From positions 1 through 64,000 of the forward strand of contig SVGC01000011.1 in assembly GCA_015056495.1 (NCBI GenBank): DNA of 64,000 nucleotides. The letters run 5' to 3'. The stretch comes from Butyrivibrio sp. Its GTDB lineage: Bacteria; Bacillota; Clostridia; Lachnospirales; Lachnospiraceae. The notes below the pieces were generated by a model. That model searched no databases. It was not told the origin of the DNA and saw only the letters and a program-made list of their open reading frames with translations. Both the position numbers and the translations under genes were made by a program. Below are positions 43,197 to 52,198 of this stretch, piece after piece; the first letter of the stretch is position 1, and every line of letters begins with the position of its first letter.

Positions 43197-43455
43197 AGTG
43201 ACTAAATCAACCTTTTCTTCTCGTATTAGTCACATAAAGCTTTCATTCTGCTTTGCTTTGATGCTGTAAAATTGACTAATTCATGCTTTAGCGCTATTCT
43301 TAGTCACTTTTTTGACTCAATTCTACAACATTTCACTTCAATACTCTAAGATAAAATGACTAAATAAGACAAAAATCATCATCTTAGTGACTCTTGCATC
43401 ATTAGAATCTTAAAAAAAAGTGACTAAATATCTGAATTCTTGAAGATTTAGTCAA
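43197..43455. repeat. Array of four inverted-repeat units built on TGACTAA
   Basis: Units of about 36 bp at 43198-43233, 43272-43307, 43356-43391 and 43420-43454 each start with TGACTAAAT or TGACTAAT and end with its complement (ATTAGTCA, TTAGTCA, TTAGTGA, TTTAGTCA), enclosing 17 to 20 unrelated bases. Unit starts are 64 to 84 bp apart. The region lies upstream of the GH13 promoter and has no reading frame of note. Confidence 0.65.
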
Positions 43456-43494
43456 AAGTTAAAAAATTTTACCATTTACATTTTATAAAAACTG

Positions 43495-43523
43495 TTGCCA
43501 TTTATCATGTTATAAGTTATAGT
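43495..43523 (+). promoter_or_regulatory. Strong sigma-70-type promoter of the GH13 gene
   Basis: TTGCCA (43495-43500), a 17-base spacer and TATAGT (43518-43523); each hexamer matches five of six consensus positions. Transcription would begin near 43530, giving a leader of about 160 bases. Confidence 0.7.
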
Positions 43524-43535
43524 AAAATCAATTAA

Positions 43536-43547
43536 GAAAACGTTTTC
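43536..43547. promoter_or_regulatory. LacI-family operator (GAAAACGTTTTC)
   Basis: Perfect 12-bp palindrome with the central CG typical of LacI/GalR-family and CcpA-like sites. It lies just past the expected transcription start of the GH13 gene, where a bound repressor would block transcription. No LacI-type gene is in the window. Confidence 0.65.
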
Positions 43548-43692
43548 CTATCGAGTTGATCTATGTATTAACAAGACACATAGATAGGATAAATAAATCA
43601 AAGCTTTTGCTGTAGTGATGTAATGATATAGTTGGCAAAGCTTACCTTTGGCATCTACATCATGTATTGTTTTTCAAAGAATGAGGTATCTT

Positions 43693-45465
43693 ATGAACTT
43701 AAGTGCAATTTACCACAGAATGTCAGAACAATATTGTTATAGTCTCGATGAGGATAGATTGATCATCAACATCAAAACTGGTTATGACGTTGATAAGATC
43801 TATATAGTATATGGCGATCCGTATGAAGCCGGGATCATGGGCGGCGCTGAGAAATGGAGCGGAGATCGTGAGGAGATATATTTTAAGAAACGTCTCAAAG
43901 ACCATATCTGGTGGACTACTACTCTCATGCCTAAATATAAGAGATGTAAGTACTATTTTGAGATTCATTCAAAAGATGAGTGCATGTACTATTTTGAAGA
44001 CGGCTTCTATACTGAGGATGAGATGAATCAGGATGGAAAGACGCTTTCTTACTTTATCATGCCCTGGATGAATCCTGCTGATGTATGCACTACACCTTCA
44101 TGGGTCAATGATACTGTCTGGTATCAGATATTCCCAGAGAGATTCTGCAATGGCGATCCTTCAATTGATCCGGAGAATGTAAAGCCATGGCAGTCAGGAA
44201 AAGTAGGCATGCACGATTTTTATGGCGGTGATATCAAAGGTATCAGAGATAAGATTCCATATCTGAAAGACCTTGGTATTACTGGTATATACCTTAATCC
44301 TGTTTTTGAGTCAACAACTAACCATAAATATAATACGAGAAACTATAAATTAGTGGATCCGCATTTTGGCACCAATGAAGAACTGCGTGCACTGGTTGAT
44401 GAAGCTCATGCTGCCGGAATCAGAGTCATGCTGGATGCTGTTTTTAACCATACAGGCTATGACCATCCAATGTGGCTGGACGTATTGGAAAAAGGTCAGG
44501 AATCAAAGTATGCCCAGTGGTACATGGTCAACAAATGGCCAATTGAAAGAGGCCGCGATACCAGAGATGGCAGGTACTACTCTTTTGCTTTTGCAGAGTA
44601 TATGCCAAAGCTAAATACCAATAATCCTGAAGTGCAGGACTATCTATTAGATATCATCAAGTTCTGGATTGACACTTTTGATATAGACGGTCTGAGATTT
44701 GACGTTGGAAATGAAGTATCCCACTCATTCCTTAAGGCCATCAGATATATGACCAAGAGGATCAAAAACGATTTTTACCTGCTTGGAGAAATATGGCATG
44801 ACTCAATATCATGGCTCCTTGGAGATGAATATGATTCAGTCATGAACTACCCTCTGACAACTGCGATTGCAGATTTCTGGGTTTACAAAAACAGAGACAG
44901 ACAAAGCTTTGAGTACGACATAAACAGATGCTTTACCATGTACTATTCACAGGTCAATGATGTTCTCTTTAACCTGCTGGACTCACATGATACGAATCGA
45001 TTGTTTGATAAATGCCATAAAAACATAGACATTTTTTACCAGCAACTAGCTGTACTATTTACCATGCCTGGAAGTCCTTGCATCTACTATGGTACAGAGG
45101 TTGCTCTTGATGGAGGCTATGATCCCGACTGCCGCAGGTGCATGCCTTGGTCAGACATTGATGCCGGAAAGCTTGACGACAAACTCTCAGAAATGAAGAG
45201 CCTCATCAGCATGCGCAAAACCATCCAGGCCTGCAAGAGCAGAAACTTCCATTTTCCAAATGATATAGCCAAAGACCGTGTTATCTCCTATTTGAAAATA
45301 GGTGATAACGAAAGCCTGCAGGTCTATCTCAATTGTGAGAATGAGGAAGTAGAAATACCTCTTCCAGAAACCTATGAAGTCATTTTCTCTAGAAAATGGA
45401 GCCAAGAAGATGACACCAAGGGAACTCTGGCTCAAAACGGAGTTCTTATCATAAAACTTCCATAA
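43693..45465 (+). CDS. Cytoplasmic GH13 neopullulanase/maltogenic amylase-type enzyme
   Basis: A 590-residue enzyme that would degrade maltodextrins or cyclodextrins inside the cell. An N-terminal CBM34-like domain (about 1-120) precedes the GH13 barrel, as in the GH13_20 group. Conserved regions: DAVFNHTG, nucleophile D337 in GLRFDVGNEVSH, acid/base E366 in LLGEIWHDS, and D433 in DSHDTNR. There is no signal peptide. GAGGT seven bases upstream fixes the ATG at 43693; the frame is open 15 codons further. The promoter and a LacI-type operator suggest induction by a malto-oligosaccharide. Confidence 0.93.
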   Translation: MNLSAIYHRMSEQYCYSLDEDRLIINIKTGYDVDKIYIVYGDPYEAGIMGGAEKWSGDREEIYFKKRLKDHIWWTTTLMPKYKRCKYYFEIHSKDECMYYFEDGFYTEDEMNQDGKTLSYFIMPWMNPADVCTTPSWVNDTVWYQIFPERFCNGDPSIDPENVKPWQSGKVGMHDFYGGDIKGIRDKIPYLKDLGITGIYLNPVFESTTNHKYNTRNYKLVDPHFGTNEELRALVDEAHAAGIRVMLDAVFNHTGYDHPMWLDVLEKGQESKYAQWYMVNKWPIERGRDTRDGRYYSFAFAEYMPKLNTNNPEVQDYLLDIIKFWIDTFDIDGLRFDVGNEVSHSFLKAIRYMTKRIKNDFYLLGEIWHDSISWLLGDEYDSVMNYPLTTAIADFWVYKNRDRQSFEYDINRCFTMYYSQVNDVLFNLLDSHDTNRLFDKCHKNIDIFYQQLAVLFTMPGSPCIYYGTEVALDGGYDPDCRRCMPWSDIDAGKLDDKLSEMKSLISMRKTIQACKSRNFHFPNDIAKDRVISYLKIGDNESLQVYLNCENEEVEIPLPETYEVIFSRKWSQEDDTKGTLAQNGVLIIKLP

Positions 45466-45480
45466 AATACAGTCATATTT

Positions 45481-45507
45481 CAGATGGCAGTGTTTGGCTG
45501 CCATCTG
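45481..45507 (+). terminator. Perfect hairpin after the GH13 gene
   Basis: CAGATGGCAG and CTGCCATCTG form a 10-bp stem around a seven-base loop, 15 bases past the stop codon. No T-run follows, so it may stabilise the mRNA end rather than terminate by itself. Confidence 0.5.
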
Positions 45508-45518
45508 GTGAGTACCTG

Positions 45519-45634
45519 GTGAGTCACCGGGGACGTATCAGTTTGACTCATTGTGCGCAATGAGTCACTGGGGACGTATCAAATCGACTCATTGTACACA
45601 ATGAGTCATTTTGATACGTCCCCAGTGACTCACC
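45519..45634. repeat. Long palindromic repeat, copy d, with a duplicated half
   Basis: A complete palindrome (GAGTCACTGGGGACG ... CGTCCCCAGTGACTC, 45562-45631) is preceded by an extra left half (GAGTCACCGGGGACG, a slightly different version). The arms of the complete unit pair T with A at the position where other copies have T-G or A-T. It ends nine bases short of the stop codon of the gene at 45644. Confidence 0.88.
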
Positions 45635-45643
45635 ATAAATCTT

Positions 45644-46714
45644 TTATGCCAATTCCATGGTCAGTTCTTGCATTAGTTCATGCACAGATACTATCTCCTT
45701 GACCTTGTCTACATTACTTCCGCAAAAGATAAGGCCTTCATCAAGATTTCCTTTTACTGCATTTATAAGGGCTCTGGTAATACAATATGGCGCATCCTTG
45801 ACATTGCAGGTCTTTATGCATTGATAGCACTTGGTGATTCTGGAATTGCCAGCTTCTTTTTGCCTGATAAACTCATTTCGAATAGCACGGCCTGGCATTC
45901 CAACCGGGCTGTCGATTATCTGGATATCACTGCTCGTTGCCTTTACATAAGCTTTTTTAAAAGCCTCTGATGCATCGCACTCGTGAGTAGCAACAAAACG
46001 TGTCGCCATCTGAACACCGTCTGCGCCTAGTTCCATAAATTTCTTAATGTCTTTTCCATCCCATACTCCGCCTGCTGCTATGACCGGAATTTCTTTTCCG
46101 GTCTCTTTTTCAAGGTCACGTACGTAGGAAACTACTTCAGAAGTTATCTCTTCCAGTTGAGGCTTCCTGTCGTCTTCTGCAAATAATTCATCCCGCTTAA
46201 ATCCCAAGTGTCCGCCGGCTTTGGGACCTTCAATTACGATCATATCCGGAATGTAGTTGTATTTTTTCCGCCAGGTCTTAACTATTAGCTGGCAGCAACG
46301 AAGTGATGATACTATCGGAGCAATTTTTGTTTTGCTGCCAATTATGTACTCAGGCAGATTTAGCGGAATCCCGGCTCCTGATATGATAAGGTCTATGCCC
46401 TGTTTTACAAATTCTTTGACCAGTTCAGCATAATCTGTCATTGCTACCATGATGTTGGCTGCTATTATCTTATCCTTACCGGCTATCTCTCTGGCTTTTT
46501 CAATTTCTGTCCTGATTGCCCTCAGGTTAGCTTCTTTAGGATTGGTCTCAAAATCAGGCTCCTGATACCCTATATCTGCAGCAGATAGTACACCTATTCC
46601 GCCTTCAGCACTGACCGCTCCTGCGAGCCTGTGAAGTGACACCCCTACTCCCATTCCACCTTGGATAATAGGATACTTGCAATATTTATCTCCTATTTGA
46701 ATTCCCTTGATCAT
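45644..46714 (-). CDS. NAD(P)H-dependent flavin oxidoreductase (nitronate monooxygenase family)
   Basis: FMN-dependent TIM-barrel enzyme of 356 residues. Family marks are PIIQGGMGVGVS near residue 16, AANIMVAM, EGPKAGGHLG (about 178), VIAAGGVWDGKDI and GADGVQMATRFVATHECDA. A C-terminal Cys cluster (CYQCIKTCNVKDAPYC, about 302-317) could bind iron-sulfur and is common in clostridial members. Nitronate oxidation or an enoyl-reductase (FabK-like) reaction are both possible. AGGAGGAG precedes the ATG. Confidence 0.88.
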   Translation of the reverse strand: MIKGIQIGDKYCKYPIIQGGMGVGVSLHRLAGAVSAEGGIGVLSAADIGYQEPDFETNPKEANLRAIRTEIEKAREIAGKDKIIAANIMVAMTDYAELVKEFVKQGIDLIISGAGIPLNLPEYIIGSKTKIAPIVSSLRCCQLIVKTWRKKYNYIPDMIVIEGPKAGGHLGFKRDELFAEDDRKPQLEEITSEVVSYVRDLEKETGKEIPVIAAGGVWDGKDIKKFMELGADGVQMATRFVATHECDASEAFKKAYVKATSSDIQIIDSPVGMPGRAIRNEFIRQKEAGNSRITKCYQCIKTCNVKDAPYCITRALINAVKGNLDEGLIFCGSNVDKVKEIVSVHELMQELTMELA

Positions 46715-46873
46715 CTTTTTCTCCTCCTCAGATCCTCATGATCCTTCTTTGAATTTCCTTTTTTAGCTGATGAAAAAGTAATTACTAGAGCATGTAGTTT
46801 TGATTACTACATTTAACGGTATTATAAAACTCATCTTGTGATATTGCAAGTTTTTTAATTAAATTATTTTAAC

Positions 46874-46943
46874 GAGTCACAGGGGACGTATCAAATTGAC
46901 TCATTGTGCACAATGAGTCAATTTGATACGTCCCCTGTGACTC
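46874..46943. repeat. Long palindromic repeat, copy e
   Basis: Perfect palindrome of 35 bp per arm (GAGTCACAGGGGACG ... CGTCCCCTGTGACTC). The A-T pair at the eighth position replaces the T-G or T-A pair of the other copies, a compensatory change. It lies between the two flavin-enzyme genes, beyond the terminator at 46957, and is followed by CCCCTAGGGTCATT, which recurs at 47650. Confidence 0.9.
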
Positions 46944-46956
46944 CCCTAGGGTCATT

Positions 46957-46986
46957 AAAAAAACAGCAGGCTATTAAAGCCTGCTG
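46957..46986 (-). terminator. Intrinsic terminator of the flavodoxin-fold oxidoreductase gene
   Basis: CAGCAGGCT pairs with AGCCTGCTG around a five-base loop. On the minus strand it is followed by seven T residues (46963-46957). It begins 14 bases after the stop codon. Confidence 0.85.
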
Positions 46987-47000
46987 CAAAATTTTTCTTT

Positions 47001-47585
47001 CTACATCTCTTCAATTCTATCTATGCATTCATTGACAATACCTTCAATATCTGCCCCAACCACGTCAAGTCCAACAGCCTGAAGCTTCTCACAGTCCTGA
47101 ATACCATAGAAATTTTGGGCAAGAGATTTTATGTATCCATATCCAAACTCTTCAGGGACAAAGGCTCCTCCTGCTGTTGTAACATAGTAAAGCTTTTTGG
47201 CATTACAAAGAGACTTCGGATATCCTTCATCTGTATACTCAAAGGTTATGCCTAAAACATTGATGTGCTCAACATACTGTTTAAGTGAAGCCGGGAACGA
47301 CAAGTCATAATAAGGGGCTGCGATCACAATTATATCTGCCTTAGCAAAATTCTTTGCAAGACTGAAATACTCATCTGAGAAGTTGCCTCTTGCAATACAA
47401 TCATCTCTATATTCAAGAAACTTTTCATCTGTTTTGGGAAAAGAAATATCTTCAAGCTTTACTTCCAGGATTTCTTCATCCCTATTTCCATCAGATTCCT
47501 TTTTCCTAAGACTTTCTATAAGCTTATCAGCAATTCGTTTAGTCCTTGAATTCTTCTTTACACAAGCATTTACAAATAGAATCAT
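47001..47585 (-). CDS. NAD(P)H-dependent FMN oxidoreductase, flavodoxin-like fold
   Basis: A 194-residue quinone- or azo-reductase-type protein. The N-terminal phosphate loop (NACVKKNSRTKRIADKL) and the central APYYDLSFPASLKQYVEHI plus TTAGGAF mark the family. It presumably reduces quinones or other electrophiles with NAD(P)H. GGGG precedes the ATG by seven bases. Single gene with its own terminator. Confidence 0.88.
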   Translation of the reverse strand: MILFVNACVKKNSRTKRIADKLIESLRKKESDGNRDEEILEVKLEDISFPKTDEKFLEYRDDCIARGNFSDEYFSLAKNFAKADIIVIAAPYYDLSFPASLKQYVEHINVLGITFEYTDEGYPKSLCNAKKLYYVTTAGGAFVPEEFGYGYIKSLAQNFYGIQDCEKLQAVGLDVVGADIEGIVNECIDRIEEM

Positions 47586-47628
47586 TATGTACCCCGCTTA
47601 ATTTATATAATAAATAAGAGTTGTCTGA

Positions 47629-47665
47629 AAAATGACCCCTTAACCCCGTCCCCTAGGGTCATTTT
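47629..47665. repeat. Short palindrome overlapping the GH43 stop codon
   Basis: AAAATGACCC (47629-47638) and GGGTCATTTT (47656-47665) form a perfect 10-bp inverted repeat around CTTAACCCCGTCCCCTA. Part of it (CCCCTAGGGTCATT) also follows palindrome e. The GH43 stop codon, TGA at 47661-47659 on the minus strand, is inside the arm. Confidence 0.7.
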
Positions 47666-49029
47666 GCTACCCAGTAGTCAAGGTCCATGTTGCCCTTAAG
47701 AGTGAAACACAAGTCTGTGACAGTGTTGATATTTTTCATATCACCTGAGAAACTCATGTATTTACCATATGTGTTGTCAACCTTGATAGTACCAAGAAGA
47801 TTGCCGTCTGGAGTATTTTCTTTAACTTCAATAAGTCCATCATCTTCTGAATATGCAGTAAATGAAATAGATGAAAGTCCTTTGGAGAAATCTACTCCTT
47901 TGACAATGATATATGCATCATCTTCAACATCAGTAACTACAGCTGTACCGTTTTCGTTGCCTTCAACCTTTATGCCTGACTGAGTAAAGATAGTCTCAGC
48001 CTGAACTGTTTCGTATGGGTTAATGTAACTAACCTGCTCAACGCCATGAAGACTTGCTGTTACAGGGCAGATCTCACCATCTTTTACTGTTATAGGATCG
48101 ATATGTGTAGTTCTGTAGCCAAGGCTCTTACCGACTTCTCTTGTTTCTACAGTTCTTGTATGGTAAGCAATATAGTACTTACCTTTAAATTCAAATATAA
48201 AGTGATGGTTATTACCATTTGATCCAGGGAAAAATTCACCAGGGTTCTTTAATACTTCACCCTTGTATGTGAATGGTCCCATAGGAGAATTACTTGTCAT
48301 ATACTGAATGGCGCCATTATTGAATCCATCCTTGCAGTTAAAGTTAGAGCAATATGAGTAAAAATATGTATCTCCGATCTTATTGATACCTGAATCTTCA
48401 AACATGTATGGAGAGTCAATCGTTGCAGCTTCTCCAACAGTGCTTATCATATCATCTCCAAGCTTTATTACTCTTGCAGTCATAGGATGAGCTTCCTGTC
48501 CCTGAGGAACGCCGCCTCCAAAGTACAGATATGCACTTCCATCCTCATCTACAAGTACTGCAGGATCAAACATCCAGAGTACACCCTGGCATCCTGGAGT
48601 AGCTCCTGTAAGGAGTGGTCCGCCAACAGGATCCTGCCATGGACCAAGTGGGCTGTCTGATGTAACAACGCCAATTCCATTTCCGCTATTAGCAAAATAT
48701 AAGAAAAACTGGTCCTTACCATCAATTTTTTTACAAGCAATACAAGGTGCCCATGAATTATTAGACCACTTTGCAGCTCCATTTTTTCCTGCAATATTAA
48801 AGCTGCCATGGTCAGTCCAGTTGACCATATCCTTAGAAGAATAACAATTCAATGAAGTTATCTTGCTATAAGTGTTTTCATTATCTCCTCTAAATTCCTG
48901 TGAATCATTTGTAGTATAAATATAAATTGTATCGTCATACACAATTACACCAGGATCAGCACCATAACTCTGTGTCACCAGCGGATTGTTCTCATTCCTA
49001 TTCTTAACATAACTAACATTCTTAACCAT
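47659..49029 (-). CDS. Cytoplasmic GH43 arabinofuranosidase/xylosidase with C-terminal CBM6-like module
   Basis: A 456-residue enzyme without signal peptide. The five-bladed GH43 propeller (about 15-315) carries the general base D25 in YGADPGV, the modulator D155 in MFDPAVLVDEDG and the acid E211 in MFEDSGI. A CBM6-like beta-sandwich (about 325-456, VQAETIFTQSGIKVE to MDLDYWV) follows. The arrangement resembles arabinoxylan arabinofuranohydrolases, so removal of arabinose from imported oligosaccharides is likely. AAGGGG precedes the ATG. The stop codon lies inside a short palindrome. Confidence 0.92.
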   Translation of the reverse strand: MVKNVSYVKNRNENNPLVTQSYGADPGVIVYDDTIYIYTTNDSQEFRGDNENTYSKITSLNCYSSKDMVNWTDHGSFNIAGKNGAAKWSNNSWAPCIACKKIDGKDQFFLYFANSGNGIGVVTSDSPLGPWQDPVGGPLLTGATPGCQGVLWMFDPAVLVDEDGSAYLYFGGGVPQGQEAHPMTARVIKLGDDMISTVGEAATIDSPYMFEDSGINKIGDTYFYSYCSNFNCKDGFNNGAIQYMTSNSPMGPFTYKGEVLKNPGEFFPGSNGNNHHFIFEFKGKYYIAYHTRTVETREVGKSLGYRTTHIDPITVKDGEICPVTASLHGVEQVSYINPYETVQAETIFTQSGIKVEGNENGTAVVTDVEDDAYIIVKGVDFSKGLSSISFTAYSEDDGLIEVKENTPDGNLLGTIKVDNTYGKYMSFSGDMKNINTVTDLCFTLKGNMDLDYWVAK

Positions 49030-49127
49030 AAAAAGTACCCCTTTAAAAAATCTAACAATGCCCTCATTCTACCATTAACCTCCCTCTCCATCTTATTACA
49101 AATTGCACTCTACTCTTCAAATCTTGC

Positions 49128-51332
49128 TCATTCTTTTTCGAAGTCGCCGGCGATCTTGAAGACGTCGTCTCTGGCTTTTAGGAAGGCGTCAACTACAAGG
49201 GGATCGAAATGGGTGCCGCCTTCTTCTTCGATGATGGACATGGCTTTCTCGTAGGAGAAAGCTTCTTTATAGACACGCTTGGAGACAAGGGCGTCAAATA
49301 CATCGGCTATGGCCATGATGCGGGCTGAGAGTGGGATCTCTTCGCCTTTGAGACCCTCCGGGTAGCCCGTGCCATCCCAGCGCTCGTGATGATAGCCGGC
49401 AATGTATTTGGCCTCCTCAAGGTAATCTGCATCCTGAAGGGTGTCGATTGCCCGCTCTATGACACGTCTTCCTTCTATAGTGTGAGTCTTCATGATCTCA
49501 AACTCTTCAGGGCTAAGCTTGCCGGGCTTATTCAGGATCGCGTCCGGGATAGCTATTTTGCCTATGTCATGAAGTGGGGCTGAACGGACTATGTTTCTTA
49601 TAAAATCGTCTGTAAGACTCTGAGTGTAAAAGCCAAGTTCGCGCATTTTTTCTGCTGTGACACGGACGTATTCAGCAGTCTTTCGTACATGCAGACCTGT
49701 TGCCTGATCTCTGTTTTCAACCATGTCAGCAAGTACCATAACAAGACTGGTCTGCATGTTCTCGATCTGCTCAACCTTGTGCTTGTTGGATTCAAAAAAT
49801 CTGGTACTCTCTTCTGTTGCTCTCAGAAAGGCATGATATAGACCTTCTATCTCATCGCTGGTCTGTATATCAAGCATGGAGAGCTTTTTATAATTAAGCT
49901 TTCTTGCATATTCATCCTTGTAATCAAAATTGTAGGCTGTGTATGCAATAGCATTTATTGGCATGATCAGATGGAATCTTGCAAGCCACAGGCCTACTGC
50001 CAGTATCAAAAACAGGAAGCCTGAAATGATACTTATGAGCTTGATAAAGAACACTCTATCATAGACTACAAGATGCCTCATGGACATATCTAAGCCTACA
50101 TAGCATACACATTCACCAGCCTGATTAATTACAGGCTTATAAACTGTGAGATATTTTCCATAGGAAGTATCCGTAATGATCGGAGGTATCTCCCCTCCAC
50201 TTAAAAGATCTGGGATATATTCAAAAAATCCCTTATCAAAAGGATCTACGCTTCCAAAATTTTCATACAGCACTCTCTCATAATCTACATCAAAAACAAC
50301 ATGACATCCGTCAGGCAAAATCTTTACCGCATAGATGTACTCTGCTTCAGGTGTGGATTGTAAAAGATTAAAGAGCATGTTGGCTGTATTGTCATAGCTC
50401 TCAAAATCCCTTCCCTCACTTAGGTACATCTCAATATCATCCGGATTGATGGAAGATACCGCAATATTTACAAGGCTTTCTGCAAGCTCTATATGTCTGT
50501 CTTCTGTATACTGCTTGAAAAGAACGATACACACAGTTGAACAGATTATGGCAATTGCAATTGATACAGTTCCAAGAACTACAACGATCTTCTTTTTCAA
50601 TGGCCAGGCATAATGATTGGATTTAAAAAACTTTCTTTCATCATCTTCAGTAATAGGTTTCTGCAGCCACAGTACAAGCTCAAATTTGCTCCATATTTTC
50701 TTTGGAAGAACAAATAGGCACAGGCTGACAAAGGTAGCGCACAAAAGTTTATCAACAAAATCAAAAATAAAATTAACCAGATACCAGGCAATGAAATCAC
50801 TTAATCCCAGTTTTTGTAAGAACTGCACAGGAACAGTATTAAATCTGTTTAATTCAAAGCCAATCATTCTCCAATATAAAATACCGCCTACTCCGCCTGC
50901 CACAAGCGAGATGACTGCGATGTAGATCATTATTTTTTTTAATTTGCTCATATTTGTTTTTCTGAAAAAAACAACAGTGAATATGGCGATGAATATATTC
51001 AGAATTCCAAAATACACAGAATTGGAATTAAAAAAATACATGGTGAGATTGGTTGCAAGAGCAACAGTAATTCCCGGCAGCATTCCTCCAAGAACGCCCA
51101 CCAGCATTGTTCCTGCACTGTCCAGATAGAATGGAAGTCCATAGATATTATTAGCAATCCTTCCACCAATATTTATGAGATAGCCAAAGATCATGAGCAC
51201 TACAGGCAAAATGAACTTATTCTTGTTAGAGACATTTGTATCTATTTTTTTGGATGAAGCAGATGCGATATTATTTATCGCATCCCCTTCAGTATTATTG
51301 TGTATTTCATTTTTGTGCTTCAAAATAGCCAT
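49128..51332 (-). CDS. Membrane HD-GYP protein (c-di-GMP phosphodiesterase) with ECF-S-like N-terminal domain
   Basis: A 734-residue signalling protein. About residues 40-215 are a multi-segment membrane domain (NIGGRIANNIYGLPFYLDSAGT) similar to the one in the giant kinase of this operon. A further membrane segment (about 250-270), an extracellular sensor region, a second segment (about 425-450) and a HAMP-like linker lead to the HD-GYP domain (about 535-725), with RSAPLHDIGKIAIPD, a KPGKL motif, GYHHERWDGTGYP and ADVFDALVSKR, all expected for an active phosphodiesterase. GGGG precedes the ATG. Last gene of the 57190-49128 signalling operon. Confidence 0.9.
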   Translation of the reverse strand: MAILKHKNEIHNNTEGDAINNIASASSKKIDTNVSNKNKFILPVVLMIFGYLINIGGRIANNIYGLPFYLDSAGTMLVGVLGGMLPGITVALATNLTMYFFNSNSVYFGILNIFIAIFTVVFFRKTNMSKLKKIMIYIAVISLVAGGVGGILYWRMIGFELNRFNTVPVQFLQKLGLSDFIAWYLVNFIFDFVDKLLCATFVSLCLFVLPKKIWSKFELVLWLQKPITEDDERKFFKSNHYAWPLKKKIVVVLGTVSIAIAIICSTVCIVLFKQYTEDRHIELAESLVNIAVSSINPDDIEMYLSEGRDFESYDNTANMLFNLLQSTPEAEYIYAVKILPDGCHVVFDVDYERVLYENFGSVDPFDKGFFEYIPDLLSGGEIPPIITDTSYGKYLTVYKPVINQAGECVCYVGLDMSMRHLVVYDRVFFIKLISIISGFLFLILAVGLWLARFHLIMPINAIAYTAYNFDYKDEYARKLNYKKLSMLDIQTSDEIEGLYHAFLRATEESTRFFESNKHKVEQIENMQTSLVMVLADMVENRDQATGLHVRKTAEYVRVTAEKMRELGFYTQSLTDDFIRNIVRSAPLHDIGKIAIPDAILNKPGKLSPEEFEIMKTHTIEGRRVIERAIDTLQDADYLEEAKYIAGYHHERWDGTGYPEGLKGEEIPLSARIMAIADVFDALVSKRVYKEAFSYEKAMSIIEEEGGTHFDPLVVDAFLKARDDVFKIAGDFEKE

Positions 51333-51404
51333 AAATTATCCCCTATTCAATCCTTACTCTTGAATACATTTGTTGAAATTTATCTCAAGAGTATCCCACA
51401 AGCA

Positions 51405-52178
51405 CTACTGCTGATTTCCTGAAAAAACATCTTCGATGGCCTTTTCCAGATCTTCCATAGTGATAGGTTTTAAAAGATATCCCGCAGGTTTTAGACCAAT
51501 TACAGCTTCTATATGCTCTCTGTCGCTTACTCCTGTCAAAAAAATCACCGGTATATCAGCAATCTCAGCATCTGCCCTGATCATTTCCAGAGTCTGGCGG
51601 CCGTCACAGACAGGCATCTCATAGTCAAGCAGTATTACATCAGGTCTTCTTTTGCCAATGGCCGAAATTGCTTTCATACCGGAATTAGCTATGCTGACAT
51701 TATATGTATCTTCAAGTGCCATCTTCAGATTTCGTAGAGTAAGGGCATCATCATCAACCACCAGCACATTTTTCATATCGCCTACAGGTTCGGCTTTTTC
51801 TTCAACTACTACTTCCTGGGCAGTTTCAAGTTTATGATTGAGCATCTCCAGTACCAATGCATTGTCTATTGGCCTGATGAGATTGTCTACCTGAACATCC
51901 TTGCAGAAGAACTGGAAGTTCTCATATTCTCCCTGGGTTCCTATTGTAACGATAGGCGTATTCGGATATTCATTTTGCAATAAAAGAAAAATAGAATTAT
52001 CAAATTCATACACACCTATAAGCAGGATAACAACTATATCCGGTTCAAGCACTTTGATCATAGCAAGGGTGTTTTCAGTGTTTTCCAGACACACCTGCAC
52101 TCTGAAATAGTTTTGCAGGTAGTCACTCAAATTTTTCATGACATCATTCATTCTTCCCATGAGAAGTAGTTTTTTCAT
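51405..52178 (-). CDS. Response regulator with tandem receiver-like domains and no output domain
   Basis: A 257-residue protein. The first half (about 1-115) resembles a degenerate receiver (EPDIVVILLIGVYEFDNS, without the usual acidic pair). The second half (about 133-255) is a full receiver: LVVDDDA, the phospho-acceptor Asp in DVILLDYEMPVCDG, FLTGVSD and LLKPI. No DNA-binding or enzymatic domain follows. It starts 20 bases after the hybrid kinase stop and is followed after 72 bases by the HD-GYP gene, so it may relay phosphate between them (inference). ATG at 52178 or GTG two codons upstream. Confidence 0.88.
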   Translation of the reverse strand: MKKLLLMGRMNDVMKNLSDYLQNYFRVQVCLENTENTLAMIKVLEPDIVVILLIGVYEFDNSIFLLLQNEYPNTPIVTIGTQGEYENFQFFCKDVQVDNLIRPIDNALVLEMLNHKLETAQEVVVEEKAEPVGDMKNVLVVDDDALTLRNLKMALEDTYNVSIANSGMKAISAIGKRRPDVILLDYEMPVCDGRQTLEMIRADAEIADIPVIFLTGVSDREHIEAVIGLKPAGYLLKPITMEDLEKAIEDVFSGNQQ

Positions 52179-52198
52179 GATCACACCATCCTATTTTT

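Noticed and set aside
43197..43455. TGACTAA array as a CRISPR
   Set aside because: The repeated part is only 7 to 9 bases, it alternates in orientation, and unit spacing is uneven. No cas genes are present.
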